Origin: Pseudomonas sp. R28(2017)
Lineage (GTDB): Bacteria > Pseudomonadota > Gammaproteobacteria > Pseudomonadales > Pseudomonadaceae
Length of the DNA: 64,000 nt
NCBI RefSeq assembly: GCF_002112505.1
Contig: NZ_NEHW01000002.1
Span: 124,001 to 188,000 of the forward strand
Reading direction: 5' to 3'
Shown here: positions 62,910-64,000 of the stretch, piece after piece
How positions within the stretch are numbered: the stretch's first letter is position 1
How the letters are laid out: the number at the start of each line of letters is the position of its first letter
Program-made: the position numbers and the translations under genes
The notes under the pieces: generated by a model
Databases searched by the model: none
What the model was told of the DNA's origin: nothing
The model's input: the letters and a program-made list of their open reading frames with translations, nothing else

Positions 62910-64000
62910 ATGCTGCAAAATATCAGGGACAATTCACAAGGTTGGATTGCCAAGACCATCATCGGCCTTATCGTCGTGTTGATGGCGTTGACCGGCTTTG
63001 AAGCCATTTTCAAGGCCGCCACCCACAGCCAGGACGCGGCTAAGGTAAACGGCGACACCATCAGCCAGAATGAGCTGAGCCAGGCCGCCGACATGCAGCG
63101 CCGCCAGCTGATGCAACAGCTGGGCAAGGATTTTGACCCAGCGGTGCTGGATGACAAGCGCCTGCGCGATGCCGCGCTCAAAGGCCTGATCGATCGCAAA
63201 CTGCTGCTGCAGGGCGCCAAAGATGCCAAGTTCGCCTTCTCTGAAGCCGCGCTGGATCAGGTGATTCTGCAGACGCCGGAATTCCAGGTCGATGGCAAGT
63301 TCAGCGCTGATCGTTTCGACCAGGTCATCCGCCAGCTGGGCTATGGCCGCATGCAGTTCCGCGACATGCTCGCGGAAGAGATGCTGATCGGCCAGCTGCG
63401 TACCGGTATTGCCGGCAGCAGCTTCGTCACCGACCAGCAGGTCGACGCCTTTGCCCGCCTGGAAAACCAGACCCGCGATTTCGCTTCCATGACCTTCAAG
63501 GCCAACCCGGCTGCGGTCAAGGTCAGCGATGATGAAGTCAAGGCGCATTACGACCAGCACGCCAAGGAGTTCATGACCCCGGACCAGGTGGTCATCGACT
63601 ACATCGAGCTGAAGAAGTCGGCGTTCTTCGACCAGGTCAAGGTCACCGACGAGGAGCTCAAGGCTCAATATGAGAAGGAAGTCGCCAACCTCGCCGAGCA
63701 GCGCCATGCCGCGCACATCCTCATCGAGGTCAACGACAAGGTGACCGACGCCCAGGCCAAGGCCCGAGCCGAAGAAATCGAACAGCGCCTGGCCAAGGGT
63801 GAAGACTTCGCCAAGCTGGCCAAGGAGTTCTCCCAGGATCCAGGTTCGGCCAGCAATGGCGGCGACCTCGGCTTCGCGGGCCCGGGCGTGTATGACCCGG
63901 CCTTCGAGGACGCCCTGTACAAGCTCAACGACGGCCAGGTCTCGGCCCCGGTGCGCACCGAGTTCGGTTACCACCTGATCAAGCTGCTGGGCAAGCAGGC
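62910..64000 (+). CDS. ppiD: Periplasmic peptidyl-prolyl isomerase/chaperone PpiD, N-terminal part
   Basis: At least 363 residues, running off the right edge. A single transmembrane helix near residues 14-34 (WIAKTIIGLIVVLMALTGF) is followed by a SurA-like chaperone domain. The parvulin domain then starts at EQRHAAHILIEV and contains GGDLGFAGPG. It is anchored in the inner membrane and helps fold outer-membrane proteins. The ATG at 62910 follows ggggga. Confidence 0.94.
   Translation, partial: MLQNIRDNSQGWIAKTIIGLIVVLMALTGFEAIFKAATHSQDAAKVNGDTISQNELSQAADMQRRQLMQQLGKDFDPAVLDDKRLRDAALKGLIDRKLLLQGAKDAKFAFSEAALDQVILQTPEFQVDGKFSADRFDQVIRQLGYGRMQFRDMLAEEMLIGQLRTGIAGSSFVTDQQVDAFARLENQTRDFASMTFKANPAAVKVSDDEVKAHYDQHAKEFMTPDQVVIDYIELKKSAFFDQVKVTDEELKAQYEKEVANLAEQRHAAHILIEVNDKVTDAQAKARAEEIEQRLAKGEDFAKLAKEFSQDPGSASNGGDLGFAGPGVYDPAFEDALYKLNDGQVSAPVRTEFGYHLIKLLGKQ

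Overview
The window looks like chromosomal DNA of a Pseudomonas putida-group bacterium. The evidence is high GC with Pseudomonas codon use, P. putida-type REP palindromes in divergent pairs (16168, 27526, 29524, 42625), CTGTATAT-type LexA boxes, and the conserved run folD / tRNAs / tig-clpP-clpX-lon-hupB-ppiD. It opens inside dusA (minus strand) and closes inside ppiD (plus strand).

Bases ~387-12716 are a decayed prophage integrated in the 5' end of dusA. Both att repeats are visible, and the displaced native 5' end of dusA survives at the right edge (12673-12770). The integrase is a multiply broken pseudogene. Almost all structural genes are gone: a fragment of terminase large subunit runs in frame into tail gene U, followed by X and D, then an endolysin, an Rz with embedded Rz1, and a Dam-type methylase. 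The element also carries non-phage cargo: a membrane protein, an AT-rich two-gene unit coding for a DUF3010 protein and a Hanks-type Ser/Thr kinase (2633-4152, the best candidate for an undescribed system), and a surface module of an OafA-type acyltransferase, a small anchored protein and a secreted protein.

From 12.9 to 22 kb lie a PAP2 phosphatase pseudogene, cptA (LPS phosphoethanolamine transferase), a DUF6124/DUF3077 pair behind a structured leader, a toxin-antitoxin-like pair whose toxin has a premature stop, sfnG, and the yjfK-yjfL-yjfM-yjfC operon. From 22.4 to 29.5 kb lie the NAD-dependent formate dehydrogenase operon fdsGBAD and an SbmA/YddA-type ABC exporter. From 29.6 to 33.5 kb is a symmetrical SOS block: SRAP gene <-LexA box-> umuD, then MFS gene <-LexA box-> umuC. 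A second DUF6124/DUF3077 leader copy and a HigBA pair follow.

From 35.7 to 46.7 kb are an exported HisC-like aminotransferase, heme oxygenase, a histidine-phosphatase-like protein, a TSUP permease, a chemoreceptor, a LysR/PACE efflux pair, a lipoprotein, and a dctA operon with two FCD-type GntR regulators. A 1593-residue LRR protein with an NEL-type ubiquitin-ligase domain occupies 47.0-51.8 kb. It is followed by an Lrp regulator, ornithine cyclodeaminase, folD, four tRNAs (with tRNA-His duplicated around tRNA-Leu), a 225-bp palindromic element, and the proteostasis block tig-clpP-clpX-lon-hupB-ppiD.

All calls come from reading the sequence and recalled family knowledge; no database search was run.
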